Below are positions 16,850 through 26,476 of a DNA stretch of 64,000 nucleotides, piece by piece. How positions within the stretch are numbered: position 1 is the stretch's first letter; the number at the start of each line of letters is the position of its first letter. A program made the position numbers and the translations under genes. The notes beneath the pieces were generated by a model. The model was given only the letters and a program-made list of their open reading frames with translations, did not search any database and had not been told where the DNA came from. The DNA comes from Actinoplanes lutulentus (lineage in GTDB: Bacteria > Actinomycetota > Actinomycetes > Mycobacteriales > Micromonosporaceae): the NCBI RefSeq assembly GCF_003259845.1, contig NZ_QLMJ01000030.1, positions 38,441-102,440 on the forward strand. Direction: 5' to 3'.

Positions 16850-19800
16850 GTGAGCGGCATCATCAGCATGTTCACCCGGCGTCGTCCAAAGCGGGCGGCA
16901 GCCATCGGCGCAGCGTTGATCATGCTGGGGGCATTGTCGGTCGCGACATCCTCGGCGGCGGCCGCCGCCGATCCGTGCGTGGCGCCGGTGAACGTCATCG
17001 CGTGTGAGAACTCGAAGACGGGCACACCGCAGAGCACGTGGGACATCTACGGCGTCGGTGACACCACCATCCAGGGCTACGGCACCGAGATGAGCGTGCA
17101 GGCCGGCGAGACCATCGACTTCAAGGTCGCGTCGCCGTCCGCGTTCACGGCCGAGATCTACCGGCTGGGCTATTACAACGGCGACGGCGCCCGCAAGTGG
17201 GACACCGTCGACTCGGTCAGCCCGCTGCCGGCCAACTCGAACGACGACTGCACGTTCACCGACGCCACCGAGACGTTCGACTGCGGCGCCTGGGGCGTGT
17301 CGGCGAGCTGGGACGTGCCGGAGAACGCGGTGTCCGGCGTCTACATCGCCCGGCTGATCCGTAACGACACCGGCGGCGACAGCCACATCCCCTTCATCGT
17401 GCGCGACGACTCCAGCCACTCGAACATGGTGTTCCAGACCTCGGACCCGACGTGGCAGGCGTACAACCGGTACGGCGGCTCGGACTTCTACTCCGGTGGC
17501 GCGCACGGGCGGGCGTACAAGCTGAGCTACAACCGGCCCTGGGCCACCCGCGGCGACAACAACGGCCGTGACTTCCTCTTCTCCAACGAGTACCCGATGA
17601 TCCGCTTCATGGAGCAGAACGGGTACGACGTCTCCTACATCAGCGGCATCGACACCGACGTGCGCGGCAACCTGCTGAAGAACCACGACGTCTTCCTGTC
17701 GGTCGGCCACGACGAGTACTGGTCCGGCCCGCAGCGCGCCAACGTGGAAGCGGCCCGCGACGCCGGCACCAACCTGGCCTTCTTCGCCGGTAACGACGTG
17801 TACTGGAAGACCCGCTGGGAGAACGGCGTCGACGCGGAGGGCAAGCCCTACCGCACCCTGGTCTGTTACAAGGAGACCTGGGCGAACTCGATGCTGGACC
17901 CGGACGCGGAGTGGACCGGCACCTGGCGTGACCCGCGGTTCACCCCGCCGAAGAACGGCGGCAAGCCGGAGAACTCGCTGATCGGCACGATGTACGTCTC
18001 CAACTACACCGACCTCGCGATCAAGGTGCCGGCCGCGCAGGGCAAGATGCGCCTGTGGCGCAACAGCTCGGTGGCCGGTCTCGGCGAGGGCGAGACCGCG
18101 ACGCTCGCGCCGCACACCATCGGGTACGAGTCGAACGAGGACCTGGACAACGGTTACCGTCCGGAAGGCCTGATCCGGCTCTCCGAGACGACCGGTGACA
18201 CCCCGGAATACCTGCGCGACTTCGGCAACACGGTCACGCCCGGCACCACCACCCACCACATCACGCTGTACAAGGCGTCGAGCGGGGCGCAGGTCTTCAG
18301 CGCCGGCACCGTGCAGTGGGCGTGGGGCCTGGACGCGCGGCACGACGGCGGCACCGGCGCGGCGGCCGACCCCGCGATGCGGCAGGCCACGGTGAACCTC
18401 TTCACCGACATGGGCGTGCAGCCCACCATCCCCGTGGACGGCATCACGGTCAGCACCGCGTCGACCGACGCGATCGCCCCGACCGCCGTGATCACCTCGC
18501 CGGATGCCGGCACCACCGCGGCCAACGGCGCCAAGGTCACCGTGAAGGGCACCGCTTCCGACGTGGGCGGCGAGGTCGCCGGCGTCGAGGTCTCCACCGA
18601 CGGCGGACAGACCTGGCACCCCGCGGACGGCACCACGAACTGGGAGTACTCCTTCTACACCACCGGTGTCGGCTCGCAGACCCTGCTGTCCCGGGCGGTC
18701 GACGACAGCAACAACATCGGTGAGGCGTCCACGCCGAGCCACCTGGTGCTCACCGGCGCGCACACCATCTTCGGCAAGCGCACCCCGGTGAACACGACAA
18801 ACTCCGACGGCGGAGCGGTCGAGCTCGGTGTGCGGTTCAAGCCCGAGGTGGACGGCCGGATCACCGGCATCCGCTTCTACAAGGGCGAGGGCAACACCGG
18901 TACGCACACCGGCACGCTGTGGAACAACGTCGGTGACAAGCTCGGCACCGCCACGTTCGCGGACGAGACCGCGTCCGGCTGGCAGACCGTCAAGTTCGCC
19001 AAGGCGATCAACGTGACCGCCGGCAGCCAGTACGTGGCCTCCTACTTCGCGCCCAACGGCCACTACGCCACCGACGCGTACGCCTTCAGTGCCTCCGACA
19101 TCGTCGCGTCGCCGCTGGTGGCGAACCGGTCCGGCAGCACCGGCAACGGCCTGTTCAAGTACGACGGCGGCTTCCCGAACGGCTCGTACGGCGACGCCAA
19201 CTACTACGTCGACGTCATGTTCCTGGCCAGCGCCGACGCCGCCCCGGTGGTCACCACGACGGTGCCCGCCGAGGGACAGACCGACATCGCGCTCGCGGTG
19301 AAGCCGAAGGCCGTCTTCTCCAAGGACGTCGACCCGGCCGAGATCACCTTCGCTGTGGCGGATGAGAACAACGTGCCCGTGACGGGTTCGGTGGCCTACG
19401 ACGAGGACACCCGGACCGCCACCTTCAAGCCCGCGGCGGCGCTGAACCCGTCGATGGCGTACACGGCCACCGTGACCGCCGCCGACACCAACGGCACCCC
19501 GCTGGACGAGCCGGCCACCTGGACGTTCAACACCGAGTTCGGCAACACCGTGGTGAAGCTCTTCGAGGACGACGCGGTTCCGCAGAACACCTCGAACAAC
19601 GATCCCAACCCGGTCGAGCTGGGCGTCAAGTTCACCCCGTCGGTCGGCGGCAACCTGGTCGGCATGCGGTACTACAAGGGCACCGGCAACACCGGCCAGC
19701 ACGTCGGCCACCTGTGGGCGTCGTCGGGCGGTTCGCCGCTCGCCACTGTCGAGTTCACCGAGAACGACAGCACCGGCTGGCAGACCGCGGCGTTCAACCC

Positions 19801-20746
19801 GCCGGTCACGCTGACCGCCGGCACCCAGTACGTGCTCTCGTACTACGCGCCGAACGGCGGGTATGCCAGCACCGGCAGCTTCTTCACCGCCAACTGGGTC
19901 AGCGGCGTGCTGACCGCACCGGCCGGCGACAACGGCGTCTACCGGTACGGCTCCGGTGGCGGCTTCCCGCAGGACAGCTGGTCGAGCCCGAACTACTGGG
20001 TGGACCCGCTGTTCCAGCCGAGCGGCACCACGCCGGTCGGGCCGAGCCCGAGCCCGAGCCCGAGCGCCAGTGCCAGTGCTTCACCGAGCGTTTCGCCCAG
20101 CGTCAGCGTTTCGCCGAGTGACTCGCCGAGCTCGTCGCCCAGCGTTTCGCCCAGCGTGAGCACGTCGCCGAGCGCGCCGGAGGGTGTCGGCGAGCCCAGC
20201 ACCAGCGTGTCGCCCAGCGTCAGCACGTCACCGAGCGCCAGTCCCTCGCCGACCGCGAACCCGGCGCCCGAGCTGAGCATCTTCGGCCCGGACGACACCC
20301 CGGCGAACGCGAACTGGCCGGACGACGACGGCATCGAGGTGGGCACCAAGTTCACCACCGATGTGGCCGGCTCGATCAACGGCGTGAAGTTCTACAAGGG
20401 AGCCAATAACACCGGCACCCACAGCGTGTCTCTCTGGCGGTCGGATACCCAGCAGCGGCTGGCATTCAAGGGATCGACAAGCGAGACTGCGAGCGGGTGG
20501 CAGACGGTCACCTTCGACACCCCGGTGTCGATCGTTCCGGGCGTCACCTACGTGGTGTCCTACTACTCGTCGGCCGGCCAGTACGCGGTCACCGGCGCGC
20601 AGCTGGGCGACGCGCTGAACAAGGCGCCTCTGCACGTGCCGGCCGGTGGCGGTGCCTACCACTACGACTCGCACGGCGGGGTCTTCCCCGGCAACAGCGC
20701 GAACCACAACTACTGGGTCGACGTCGTGTTCCAGCCCAGCGCCTGA
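16850..20746 (+). CDS. large secreted multidomain protein: N,N-dimethylformamidase-like domain, Ig-like domains and three DUF4082 modules
   Basis: A 1298-residue exported protein. A signal peptide (about 1-41, AAAIGAALIMLGALSVATSS) is followed by a region resembling the large-subunit C-terminal domain of N,N-dimethylformamidase (about 45-530). That region includes AEIYRLGYYNGDGARKWDTV, YNRPWATRGDNNGRDFLFSN, HDVFLSVGHDEYWSGPQRAN and FFAGNDVYWKTRWE. Next come an Ig-like domain (about 545-635), DUF4082-1 (about 638-792), an Ig/SbsA-like domain (about 795-895) and DUF4082-2 (about 901-1056). A long Ser/Pro repeat linker (about 1062-1140) precedes DUF4082-3 (about 1141-1298). It has its own leader and precedes the glycosyltransferase-Wzx genes. 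Function is unknown; binding to or processing of the exported glycan is inferred. Confidence 0.8.
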   Translation: MSGIISMFTRRRPKRAAAIGAALIMLGALSVATSSAAAAADPCVAPVNVIACENSKTGTPQSTWDIYGVGDTTIQGYGTEMSVQAGETIDFKVASPSAFTAEIYRLGYYNGDGARKWDTVDSVSPLPANSNDDCTFTDATETFDCGAWGVSASWDVPENAVSGVYIARLIRNDTGGDSHIPFIVRDDSSHSNMVFQTSDPTWQAYNRYGGSDFYSGGAHGRAYKLSYNRPWATRGDNNGRDFLFSNEYPMIRFMEQNGYDVSYISGIDTDVRGNLLKNHDVFLSVGHDEYWSGPQRANVEAARDAGTNLAFFAGNDVYWKTRWENGVDAEGKPYRTLVCYKETWANSMLDPDAEWTGTWRDPRFTPPKNGGKPENSLIGTMYVSNYTDLAIKVPAAQGKMRLWRNSSVAGLGEGETATLAPHTIGYESNEDLDNGYRPEGLIRLSETTGDTPEYLRDFGNTVTPGTTTHHITLYKASSGAQVFSAGTVQWAWGLDARHDGGTGAAADPAMRQATVNLFTDMGVQPTIPVDGITVSTASTDAIAPTAVITSPDAGTTAANGAKVTVKGTASDVGGEVAGVEVSTDGGQTWHPADGTTNWEYSFYTTGVGSQTLLSRAVDDSNNIGEASTPSHLVLTGAHTIFGKRTPVNTTNSDGGAVELGVRFKPEVDGRITGIRFYKGEGNTGTHTGTLWNNVGDKLGTATFADETASGWQTVKFAKAINVTAGSQYVASYFAPNGHYATDAYAFSASDIVASPLVANRSGSTGNGLFKYDGGFPNGSYGDANYYVDVMFLASADAAPVVTTTVPAEGQTDIALAVKPKAVFSKDVDPAEITFAVADENNVPVTGSVAYDEDTRTATFKPAAALNPSMAYTATVTAADTNGTPLDEPATWTFNTEFGNTVVKLFEDDAVPQNTSNNDPNPVELGVKFTPSVGGNLVGMRYYKGTGNTGQHVGHLWASSGGSPLATVEFTENDSTGWQTAAFNPPVTLTAGTQYVLSYYAPNGGYASTGSFFTANWVSGVLTAPAGDNGVYRYGSGGGFPQDSWSSPNYWVDPLFQPSGTTPVGPSPSPSPSASASASPSVSPSVSVSPSDSPSSSPSVSPSVSTSPSAPEGVGEPSTSVSPSVSTSPSASPSPTANPAPELSIFGPDDTPANANWPDDDGIEVGTKFTTDVAGSINGVKFYKGANNTGTHSVSLWRSDTQQRLAFKGSTSETASGWQTVTFDTPVSIVPGVTYVVSYYSSAGQYAVTGAQLGDALNKAPLHVPAGGGAYHYDSHGGVFPGNSANHNYWVDVVFQPSA

Positions 20747-20765
20747 GAAGCCCGAAAGGAACCCG

Positions 20766-21953
20766 GTGCGCATTCTGACGTGCCTGCACACGATGGAGAT
20801 CGGCGGGAGCCAGATCAACGCCATCGAGATCGCAGCCAAGGTGGCCGCCCTCGGCCACGAGGTTTTGATCTACGGGCCGCCGGGTGAGCTGTGCCCGATG
20901 GTGGCCGGCCTCGGACTCGAGTTCGTGGCCGCGCCACCGAAGGGCGAAGCACCCTCACCCCGCAACGTGGCGGCGATCGCCGACGTGGTGCGGGAGCGGG
21001 AGATCGACCTGGTGCACGCCTACGAGTGGGCACCGAGCCTGGAGGCGGCGTACGGCGCCTACCTGCGCAGTGGTGTGCCGCTCGTGGTCACCGTCCTGTC
21101 CATGGAGGTGCCGGCCTGGGTGCCCAAGCACCTGCCGCTGGTGGTCGGCACCGAGGAGATCGCGGAACAGGAACGGGGCCTGCGCTCGCAGGTGTACGTG
21201 ATCGAACCGCCGATCGACACCGATCTCAACGCGCCGGTGGCCGACAACCGGGCAGCACGTGCCCGGTTCGGCCTCGCCGACGACGACGTCGCGGTGGTGT
21301 CGGTGTCCCGGCTCAACGCGCACCTGAAGCTGGAGGGCCTGCTGGCCGCGATCCGCGCGGCCGGCGGGCTCGACCCCGCGCTGCGGGTCCGTCTGCTGAT
21401 CGTCGGCGACGGACCGGCCCGCGGTGAGCTGCAGGCGGCGGCGGACGCGGCGAACGCGTCAGCCGGCGCCGAGCGGGTCACTCTGGTCGGCGAGATGCTG
21501 GACCCGACCGACGCGTACACGGCCGCCGACCTGGTGATCGGCATGGGCTCGTCCGCGTTGCGCGCCATGGCGTTCGCGAAACCGCTGCTGGTGCAGGGTG
21601 AGCGCGGCTTCTGGATGCCGTTCAACCCGGGCACCCTGCCGACCTTCCTGCACCAGGGCTTCTACGGCCTGGGTGACGGCAAGGACGGCACCGAGCGGGT
21701 CGCGGCCGGTCTGACCAGCATGATCATGAACCGGGTGGACTGGCCCGGGCTGGGCGATTACGGCCGGCAGGTGGTGATCGAGCGGTTCAGTCTGGCCGCC
21801 GCGGGCCGCCGCCAGGTGGAAATCTACGAGGCGGCGATGAAGGACCGGCTCAGCCTGGCCCAGCGCGTCAGTTCGCTGGCGCACCCGACCGCACATCTGA
21901 TCAACTTCAAGAAGCACCTGGCGACCGAGCGCATCAAAGGCAGGCGGTCGTAA
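20766..21953 (+). CDS. glycosyltransferase, GT-B fold (GT4-like)
   Basis: A 395-residue protein starting at a GTG with AAAGGA upstream. The N-terminal Rossmann half shows VRILTCLHTMEIGGSQINAI, where GGSQ is the GT4 donor-side loop, and DLVHAYEW. The C-terminal half shows VAVVSVSRLNAHLKLEGLLA, RLLIVGDGPARGEL and DLVIGMGSSALRAMAFAKPL, where the usual EgfGlp..EA region is replaced by a GMGSSALRAMAFAKP variant. Its stop overlaps the Wzx start (TAATG), so the two are coupled. Confidence 0.87.
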   Translation: MRILTCLHTMEIGGSQINAIEIAAKVAALGHEVLIYGPPGELCPMVAGLGLEFVAAPPKGEAPSPRNVAAIADVVREREIDLVHAYEWAPSLEAAYGAYLRSGVPLVVTVLSMEVPAWVPKHLPLVVGTEEIAEQERGLRSQVYVIEPPIDTDLNAPVADNRAARARFGLADDDVAVVSVSRLNAHLKLEGLLAAIRAAGGLDPALRVRLLIVGDGPARGELQAAADAANASAGAERVTLVGEMLDPTDAYTAADLVIGMGSSALRAMAFAKPLLVQGERGFWMPFNPGTLPTFLHQGFYGLGDGKDGTERVAAGLTSMIMNRVDWPGLGDYGRQVVIERFSLAAAGRRQVEIYEAAMKDRLSLAQRVSSLAHPTAHLINFKKHLATERIKGRRS

Positions 21954-23413
21954 TGGCAGACGCATCAACGGTGAAACGGGCACTGGCCTGGAGCACCCTG
22001 AACAATGTCGCGATCCGGGTCGGCAGCCTGGCCACCGGCATTCTGCTGGCGCGGCTGCTCGCGCCGGAGGAGTTCGGCGTCTTCGCGGTCGCCCTCACGA
22101 TCCAGGCGATCGTGATGGCCCTCGCCGACCTCGGCATGGCGGCCGACATCATCCGGCACGGCGAGCAGGGCCGGGGACCTACGGTCACGACGATGTCGCT
22201 GGCCACCGGCGTGCTGCTGGCCGGCGGGATGTCGCTGCTGGCCGGTCCGCTCGCCGAGGCGATGGGCAGCCCCGCGGCGGTTCCGGTCATCCGGGTCATG
22301 TCGCTGACGCTGATCCTCAGTGGTCTGTCGGTCGTGCCGTACGCGATGATGCAGCGCGAGTTCCGGCAGTCCGCGCAGATGGCACTGGACGGCACCAGCC
22401 TGGTGGTCAGCACGGTCGTCACGATCGGGCTGGTCTCACTCGGGTTCGGCGCGATGTCGCTGGCGATCTCCCGGGTGGCGTCGCAGGCGCTGGTCACGGT
22501 CATGCAGTTCCGGCTCACCCGCAGCGTCCCCAAGTTCGGCTTCGAACCGGCGATCGCGACCGGTCTGCTGCGGTTCGGCCTGCCGCTGGCGGCCGCGAAC
22601 GTCATCTCCTGGGTGGTGATGAACGTCGGTCACCTGAGCATCGGCACCGCCGCCGGCGCGCTGATGCTCGGCTTCTACACGATGGCGTTCAACATCTCGA
22701 CCTGGCCGATGAGCGCGCTCGGCATGGCGATCCGATCGGTCGCGCTTCCGGCGTTCGCCACCGTGTCCGACCCGCGCCGGCGCGCCGACGGCTTCGTGTC
22801 GGCGGCCTCGCTGACCTGGGCGATCGCGCTGCTGGTCGGGATCGGGCTGTCCGGTCTGGCGTCGGTCGTGGTGCCGCTGCTCTACGGCGAACGCTGGTCG
22901 GCCTCGGCGCAGGCGCTCGCCGGCCTCGCCATCTTCGGCGCGCTGCGGGTGCTGTTCGACCTGATGGCGACGTTCCTGATCGCGGTCGGTGCGAGCCGGG
23001 CCGTGCTGATCGTGCAGATCGTCTGGCTCGCGGTGCTCTTCCCGGCCGTCTGGTACGGCGTCAAGGAGTGGGGCCTGCACGGCGCCGGTTGGGCTCAGGC
23101 CGCCGTCTCGGCCGTCGTCACGCTCCCGGTCTATGTCGTGCTGCTGCGCCGTCATGGCGTGTCCTTCACCGCACTGAGCGGCCGTCTGTTCGTACCCTTG
23201 CTGGCTGTGCCGGCGGCAGTTGCTGCCGGTGTTCTCGCCCTGCGCCTCACCGATCAGCCGTTCCTGCAGCTGCTTCTCGGTGGCCTGGCCATCAGCGTGG
23301 TGTTCGTGGCCCCGCTGGCGTGGTGGCTGCGCCGCCGCCTCGCCGAACTGCAGTCCCGCGGCGGCCAGGACGAGATCCCGGCGCCGGAACCCGCACTGCA
23401 ACCGACGATCTGA
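21953..23413 (+). CDS. Wzx-type lipid-linked oligosaccharide flippase (MOP superfamily)
   Basis: A 486-residue polytopic membrane protein with 12-14 helices. It starts MADASTVKRALAWSTLNNVA and has the family segment LLARLLAPEEFGVFAVALTI near the N-terminus. Later helices include VISWVVMNVGHLSIGTAAGA and GFYTMAFNISTWPMSALGMA, with LYGERWSASAQALAGLAIFG, as in RfbX/WzxC-type exporters. It would move the undecaprenyl-linked repeat unit to the outer face of the membrane for the Wzy protein. It overlaps the preceding glycosyltransferase by one base and is followed 10 nt later by a GT2 gene. Confidence 0.9.
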   Translation: MADASTVKRALAWSTLNNVAIRVGSLATGILLARLLAPEEFGVFAVALTIQAIVMALADLGMAADIIRHGEQGRGPTVTTMSLATGVLLAGGMSLLAGPLAEAMGSPAAVPVIRVMSLTLILSGLSVVPYAMMQREFRQSAQMALDGTSLVVSTVVTIGLVSLGFGAMSLAISRVASQALVTVMQFRLTRSVPKFGFEPAIATGLLRFGLPLAAANVISWVVMNVGHLSIGTAAGALMLGFYTMAFNISTWPMSALGMAIRSVALPAFATVSDPRRRADGFVSAASLTWAIALLVGIGLSGLASVVVPLLYGERWSASAQALAGLAIFGALRVLFDLMATFLIAVGASRAVLIVQIVWLAVLFPAVWYGVKEWGLHGAGWAQAAVSAVVTLPVYVVLLRRHGVSFTALSGRLFVPLLAVPAAVAAGVLALRLTDQPFLQLLLGGLAISVVFVAPLAWWLRRRLAELQSRGGQDEIPAPEPALQPTI

Positions 23414-23423
23414 TCGAGGAGAC

Positions 23424-24518
23424 ATGGCAAAGCTGACCGAGCGGGTCAAAGTGACCGCTCCGCAGGCCGCACCGTTACGCGACGCGAAGGTCTCGGTCGT
23501 CATCCCGACCTACAACTACGGCCACTTCCTGCCGCAGAGCGTCGGCAGCGTCCTCGCCCAGGAGGGCGTCGACGTCGAGGTGATCGTGGTGGACGACTGC
23601 TCCACCGACGACACCCCGCTGGTGGCCGGGAACATGGCGGCCACCGACCCCCGGGTGGTCTACGCGCCGAACGCGGAGAACCACGGTCCGTGTGTGGCGT
23701 TCAACGACGGGCTGGCCCGGGTGACCGGCGACTTCGTCGTCCGCCTCGACGCCGACGACCTGCTCACCCCGGGCTCGCTGAGCCGCGCGGTGCAGCTGTT
23801 CCAGCAGTACCCCGAGGTCGGCCTGGTCTACGGGCACCCGCTGCACTTCCACTCCGAGACGCCGCCCGAGCCGCGTACCGACGTGGAGTCCTGGACGATC
23901 TGGTCCGGTGAGGACTGGATCGCCGAGCGGGCCCGCCTCGGCGTCAACTGCATCACCACGCCCGAGGCGATCGTGCGCAGAAGCGTCTACGACGAGGTCG
24001 GCCCGTGGGACCCGCGGATGCGGTACGCCTGCGACATGGAGGCCTGGATGCGGGCCGCCGCGGTCTCCGACGTCGGCCGCATCGACGGCGCCGACCAGGC
24101 GTTCCACCGCGAGCACGGCGGCAGCCTCAGCGTGAACGCCGGCTCCGGGCGCCTGCTCGACCTGCGGGAACGCCGGACCGCGTTCAACGCGCTGTTCGAG
24201 GGACCGGGCGGAAAGCTGCCGCGGGCCGCGGAACTGCACGAGACCGCGCTGCGGTCGCTCGCGGTGGAGGCTCTGGAGAGCGCCTGCCATGCGTACGACC
24301 GAGGGCTCACCGACAACGAGCCGATCGACGAGTACGAGGCGTTCGCGCTGGAGACGTACGCGAAGACGAAGCAGCTGCCGCAGTGGCGGATGCTGGTACG
24401 CCGCCGCAAGGTCGGCGCGAAGCTGGCGCCGTACATGCCGCCGTTCGCGGCCGGTGTGGTGAGCCGGCGGTTGCGTAACGACGCCCGGTACCGCAGGTGG
24501 GTCCGGCAGGGAGTGTGA
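23424..24518 (+). CDS. glycosyltransferase family 2
   Basis: A 364-residue GT-A enzyme with the start ATG preceded by GAGGAGA. Motifs: VSVVIPTYNYGHFLPQSVGS, VIVVDDCSTDDTPLVA, FVVRLDADDLLTPGSLSRAV (DxDD metal site) and YACDMEAWMRAAAVSDVGRI. The C-terminal third is helical and may bind the acceptor. It is the last gene of the plus-strand run and ends directly at a bidirectional terminator. Confidence 0.9.
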   Translation: MAKLTERVKVTAPQAAPLRDAKVSVVIPTYNYGHFLPQSVGSVLAQEGVDVEVIVVDDCSTDDTPLVAGNMAATDPRVVYAPNAENHGPCVAFNDGLARVTGDFVVRLDADDLLTPGSLSRAVQLFQQYPEVGLVYGHPLHFHSETPPEPRTDVESWTIWSGEDWIAERARLGVNCITTPEAIVRRSVYDEVGPWDPRMRYACDMEAWMRAAAVSDVGRIDGADQAFHREHGGSLSVNAGSGRLLDLRERRTAFNALFEGPGGKLPRAAELHETALRSLAVEALESACHAYDRGLTDNEPIDEYEAFALETYAKTKQLPQWRMLVRRRKVGAKLAPYMPPFAAGVVSRRLRNDARYRRWVRQGV

Positions 24519-24549
24519 AAAAGGGGGCCCCTCGCGGGGCCCCCTTTTT
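24518..24549. terminator. bidirectional Rho-independent terminator between convergent operons
   Basis: AAAAAGGGGGCCCC pairs with GGGGCCCCCTTTTT across a short CGC-containing loop. It begins at the last base of the GT2 stop codon and ends at the base before the stop of the opposing glycosyltransferase gene, so both operons end on the same hairpin. Confidence 0.95.
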
Positions 24550-25590
24550 CTACAGGAGTGTCGAGTAGAACGTCCGCAGATCGGTCCGCAGGTTCTCGGT
24601 GTCGTACCGCGCCAGCACCCGCGCCGACGCCGCCGCACCGAGCTCGATCAGCGTCTGCGGCTCCTTGTCGTACCGGATGCAGGCCTGCTCGACCGCCCGC
24701 GCGAACGCGAGCAGGTCCTGGTCGGCGACCGGCGAGCACAGCCCCGGCACGAAGAACTCCCGCCCGGCGAGGCCCGGATAACCGACCACGTACGCGCCAC
24801 AGGCCATCGCCTCGGCCGGCGGCAGGCCGAAGCCCTCCCGTTCGCTGAAGCTCAGGAAGATCGCGGTGTTCCGCATGATCTCCGCGGTCTCCAGCTCGGT
24901 CTTCCCGGCGATCGCGACCACGTCCCAGCCGTCCAGGACACCGCGTGACCGCAGGATGTGCAGCAGCTGCTCGCGTTCGGCGGACCGGCGGTGCCCGACG
25001 AACGAGATCCGGCGCGGACGCTCGGGGCCACCGAGGTGGAACACCGACGGGTCGATCACGTTGCGGGTCAGGTGGACGGGTACGCCGGGGAAGGCGTACC
25101 GCAGCAGGTCCACATTGTCGTCGGAGACCGCGAGCAGGGCGGCCAGGCCGGGAATGCCGGCGTACGGCGCACCCGGACCGGTCTCCTCGTACGGGATCAG
25201 GTCGTACGTGTCGTACGCCCGCTGGTTGAAGATGACGATCCGTGGGCCCTCGGGCAGGCCGCCGAGGCCGGGGCCGTACCACTCGGGGACCACGAGCACG
25301 TCGCGGGCGCCGAGGCTGACCCGGCCGGCCGCCACGACGGGCGTGGTGTTCGGGAACCAGCTGCAGCGGAAACCGTCGGCCGCGTGCACCACCTTGGCCG
25401 GGATGCCGAGGCTGTTGAGCAGGTCGACGTGCCGGTAGATGACGCGGACGCCGCCGCTGGGGGAGTCGTTGTCCGGCGCCAGGTAGTAGACGGCGCCGTC
25501 ACCGGTCCCGCCGGTCGCGGCGAACGCGGGGATCTGCCGGCGGCGGATCTCCTGCGACCGCAGGCGGGACTTGACGAAATCCTTGATCAC
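24550..25590 (-). CDS. glycosyltransferase, GT-B fold
   Basis: A 346-residue protein starting at GTG 25590 (VIKDFVKSRLRSQEIRRRQI). Seen: YYLAPDNDSPSGGVRVIYRH (the GGV donor loop), VLVVPEWYGPGL, AVSDDNVDLLRYAFPGVPVH, RRISFVGHRRSAEREQLLHI, IFLSFSEREGFGLPPAEAMA (the ExGFGLPxxEAM retaining-GT signature) and PVADQDLLAFARAVEQAC. It is the last gene of the long minus-strand operon, with a GTGA overlap with the DUF6492 gene. Confidence 0.88.
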   Translation of the reverse strand: MIKDFVKSRLRSQEIRRRQIPAFAATGGTGDGAVYYLAPDNDSPSGGVRVIYRHVDLLNSLGIPAKVVHAADGFRCSWFPNTTPVVAAGRVSLGARDVLVVPEWYGPGLGGLPEGPRIVIFNQRAYDTYDLIPYEETGPGAPYAGIPGLAALLAVSDDNVDLLRYAFPGVPVHLTRNVIDPSVFHLGGPERPRRISFVGHRRSAEREQLLHILRSRGVLDGWDVVAIAGKTELETAEIMRNTAIFLSFSEREGFGLPPAEAMACGAYVVGYPGLAGREFFVPGLCSPVADQDLLAFARAVEQACIRYDKEPQTLIELGAAASARVLARYDTENLRTDLRTFYSTLL

Positions 25591-26453
25591 GACTGCTCCG
25601 TGACGCCGAAGGCGGCCCGCTTGGCGTCGAGCGGGGTCCGCGACTTCGCGGAGATCATGACGGCCACGTCGTCGTCCTTGGCACCGGCCACGAACGCCCG
25701 GGCGGTTGTCGCGTCGAGCGGCGTCTCGTCCCAGTACGCGTGGCAGAGCGCGTCGTCGCTGGCGAACGACCGGCTCGACTCGGCGGCCAGCTGGTCGACG
25801 AAGACGCCGTACAGGGTCCACTCGGAGAAGTGCAGCTGCGCGCCGGTCACGTCCGCCCAGCGGCGGCCTGTGCTCGCCTCCACCCGCTCCAGCAGCTGCC
25901 GGACCAGCGCCGGATCCCAGGCCAGCAGCGACGACACGTAGTCGTGGTACGGCGGCGGCGCGGCCGGCAGGCCCAGCAGGGTACGGGCGGCCTGGTGCCA
26001 CTTGACGTGCCGGGGCAGCCGGTCGTCGATGAAGCCGGGGTTGCGGTAGAAGCGCACCACGCCGTCGCGGCGGAACGTCTCGGCGGAGAACGGCCGGATG
26101 AACTCGATGTCCGAGTCCACCATCACGACGACGTCCTCCTCGGCGCGGGACGCCGCGGCGAGCTTGATGATCTGCTGGAGGATCCAGCCACGCAGCGGCG
26201 GGAACGGCTGCCGCAGGTTCACCCGGTACTTGGTGCCCGGCAGCGACCGGACCGAGCCGGGCAGGAAGTCAGCCTCGTCGTGCAGGACCGTACGCGGGCC
26301 GGCGAGCTGTCCGAACAGCTCGAGGTCCCGGGCCGGCACGATGATGTGGTGGCGTACCGACTCCGGGGAATGCCGCAGCACCGACCGGTGAAGGTCGGCG
26401 CAGAGCTCGAAGTCCGGTGCGTAGCTCGGGGTGATGACGGCCAGTCGTGACAT
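25587..26453 (-). CDS. DUF6492 family protein, putative nucleotide-sugar-dependent transferase
   Basis: A 288-residue cytoplasmic protein starting MSRLAVITPSYAPDFELCAD at ATG 26453. The opening strand, the VVMVDSDIEFIRPF segment (a DxD-like motif) and SSLLAWDPALVRQLLERVEA look like a GT-A fold glycosyltransferase. The family is known to me only as DUF6492, found in polysaccharide loci. HLHFSEWTLYGV-like and CHAYWDETPL segments are conserved-looking but unassigned. It lies between the propeller-like gene (23 nt gap) and the GT-B gene (overlapping). Transferase function is inference. Confidence 0.7.
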   Translation of the reverse strand: MSRLAVITPSYAPDFELCADLHRSVLRHSPESVRHHIIVPARDLELFGQLAGPRTVLHDEADFLPGSVRSLPGTKYRVNLRQPFPPLRGWILQQIIKLAAASRAEEDVVVMVDSDIEFIRPFSAETFRRDGVVRFYRNPGFIDDRLPRHVKWHQAARTLLGLPAAPPPYHDYVSSLLAWDPALVRQLLERVEASTGRRWADVTGAQLHFSEWTLYGVFVDQLAAESSRSFASDDALCHAYWDETPLDATTARAFVAGAKDDDVAVMISAKSRTPLDAKRAAFGVTEQS

Positions 26454-26476
26454 GTGGGTCCTTCGTTGAGGTGGCG

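Noticed and set aside
16664..19711. 1015-residue minus-strand open frame
   Set aside because: It is antisense to the large DUF4082 gene, is Arg/Gly/Val/His-rich, has no family motif and arises from the GC-biased codon pattern of the real gene.
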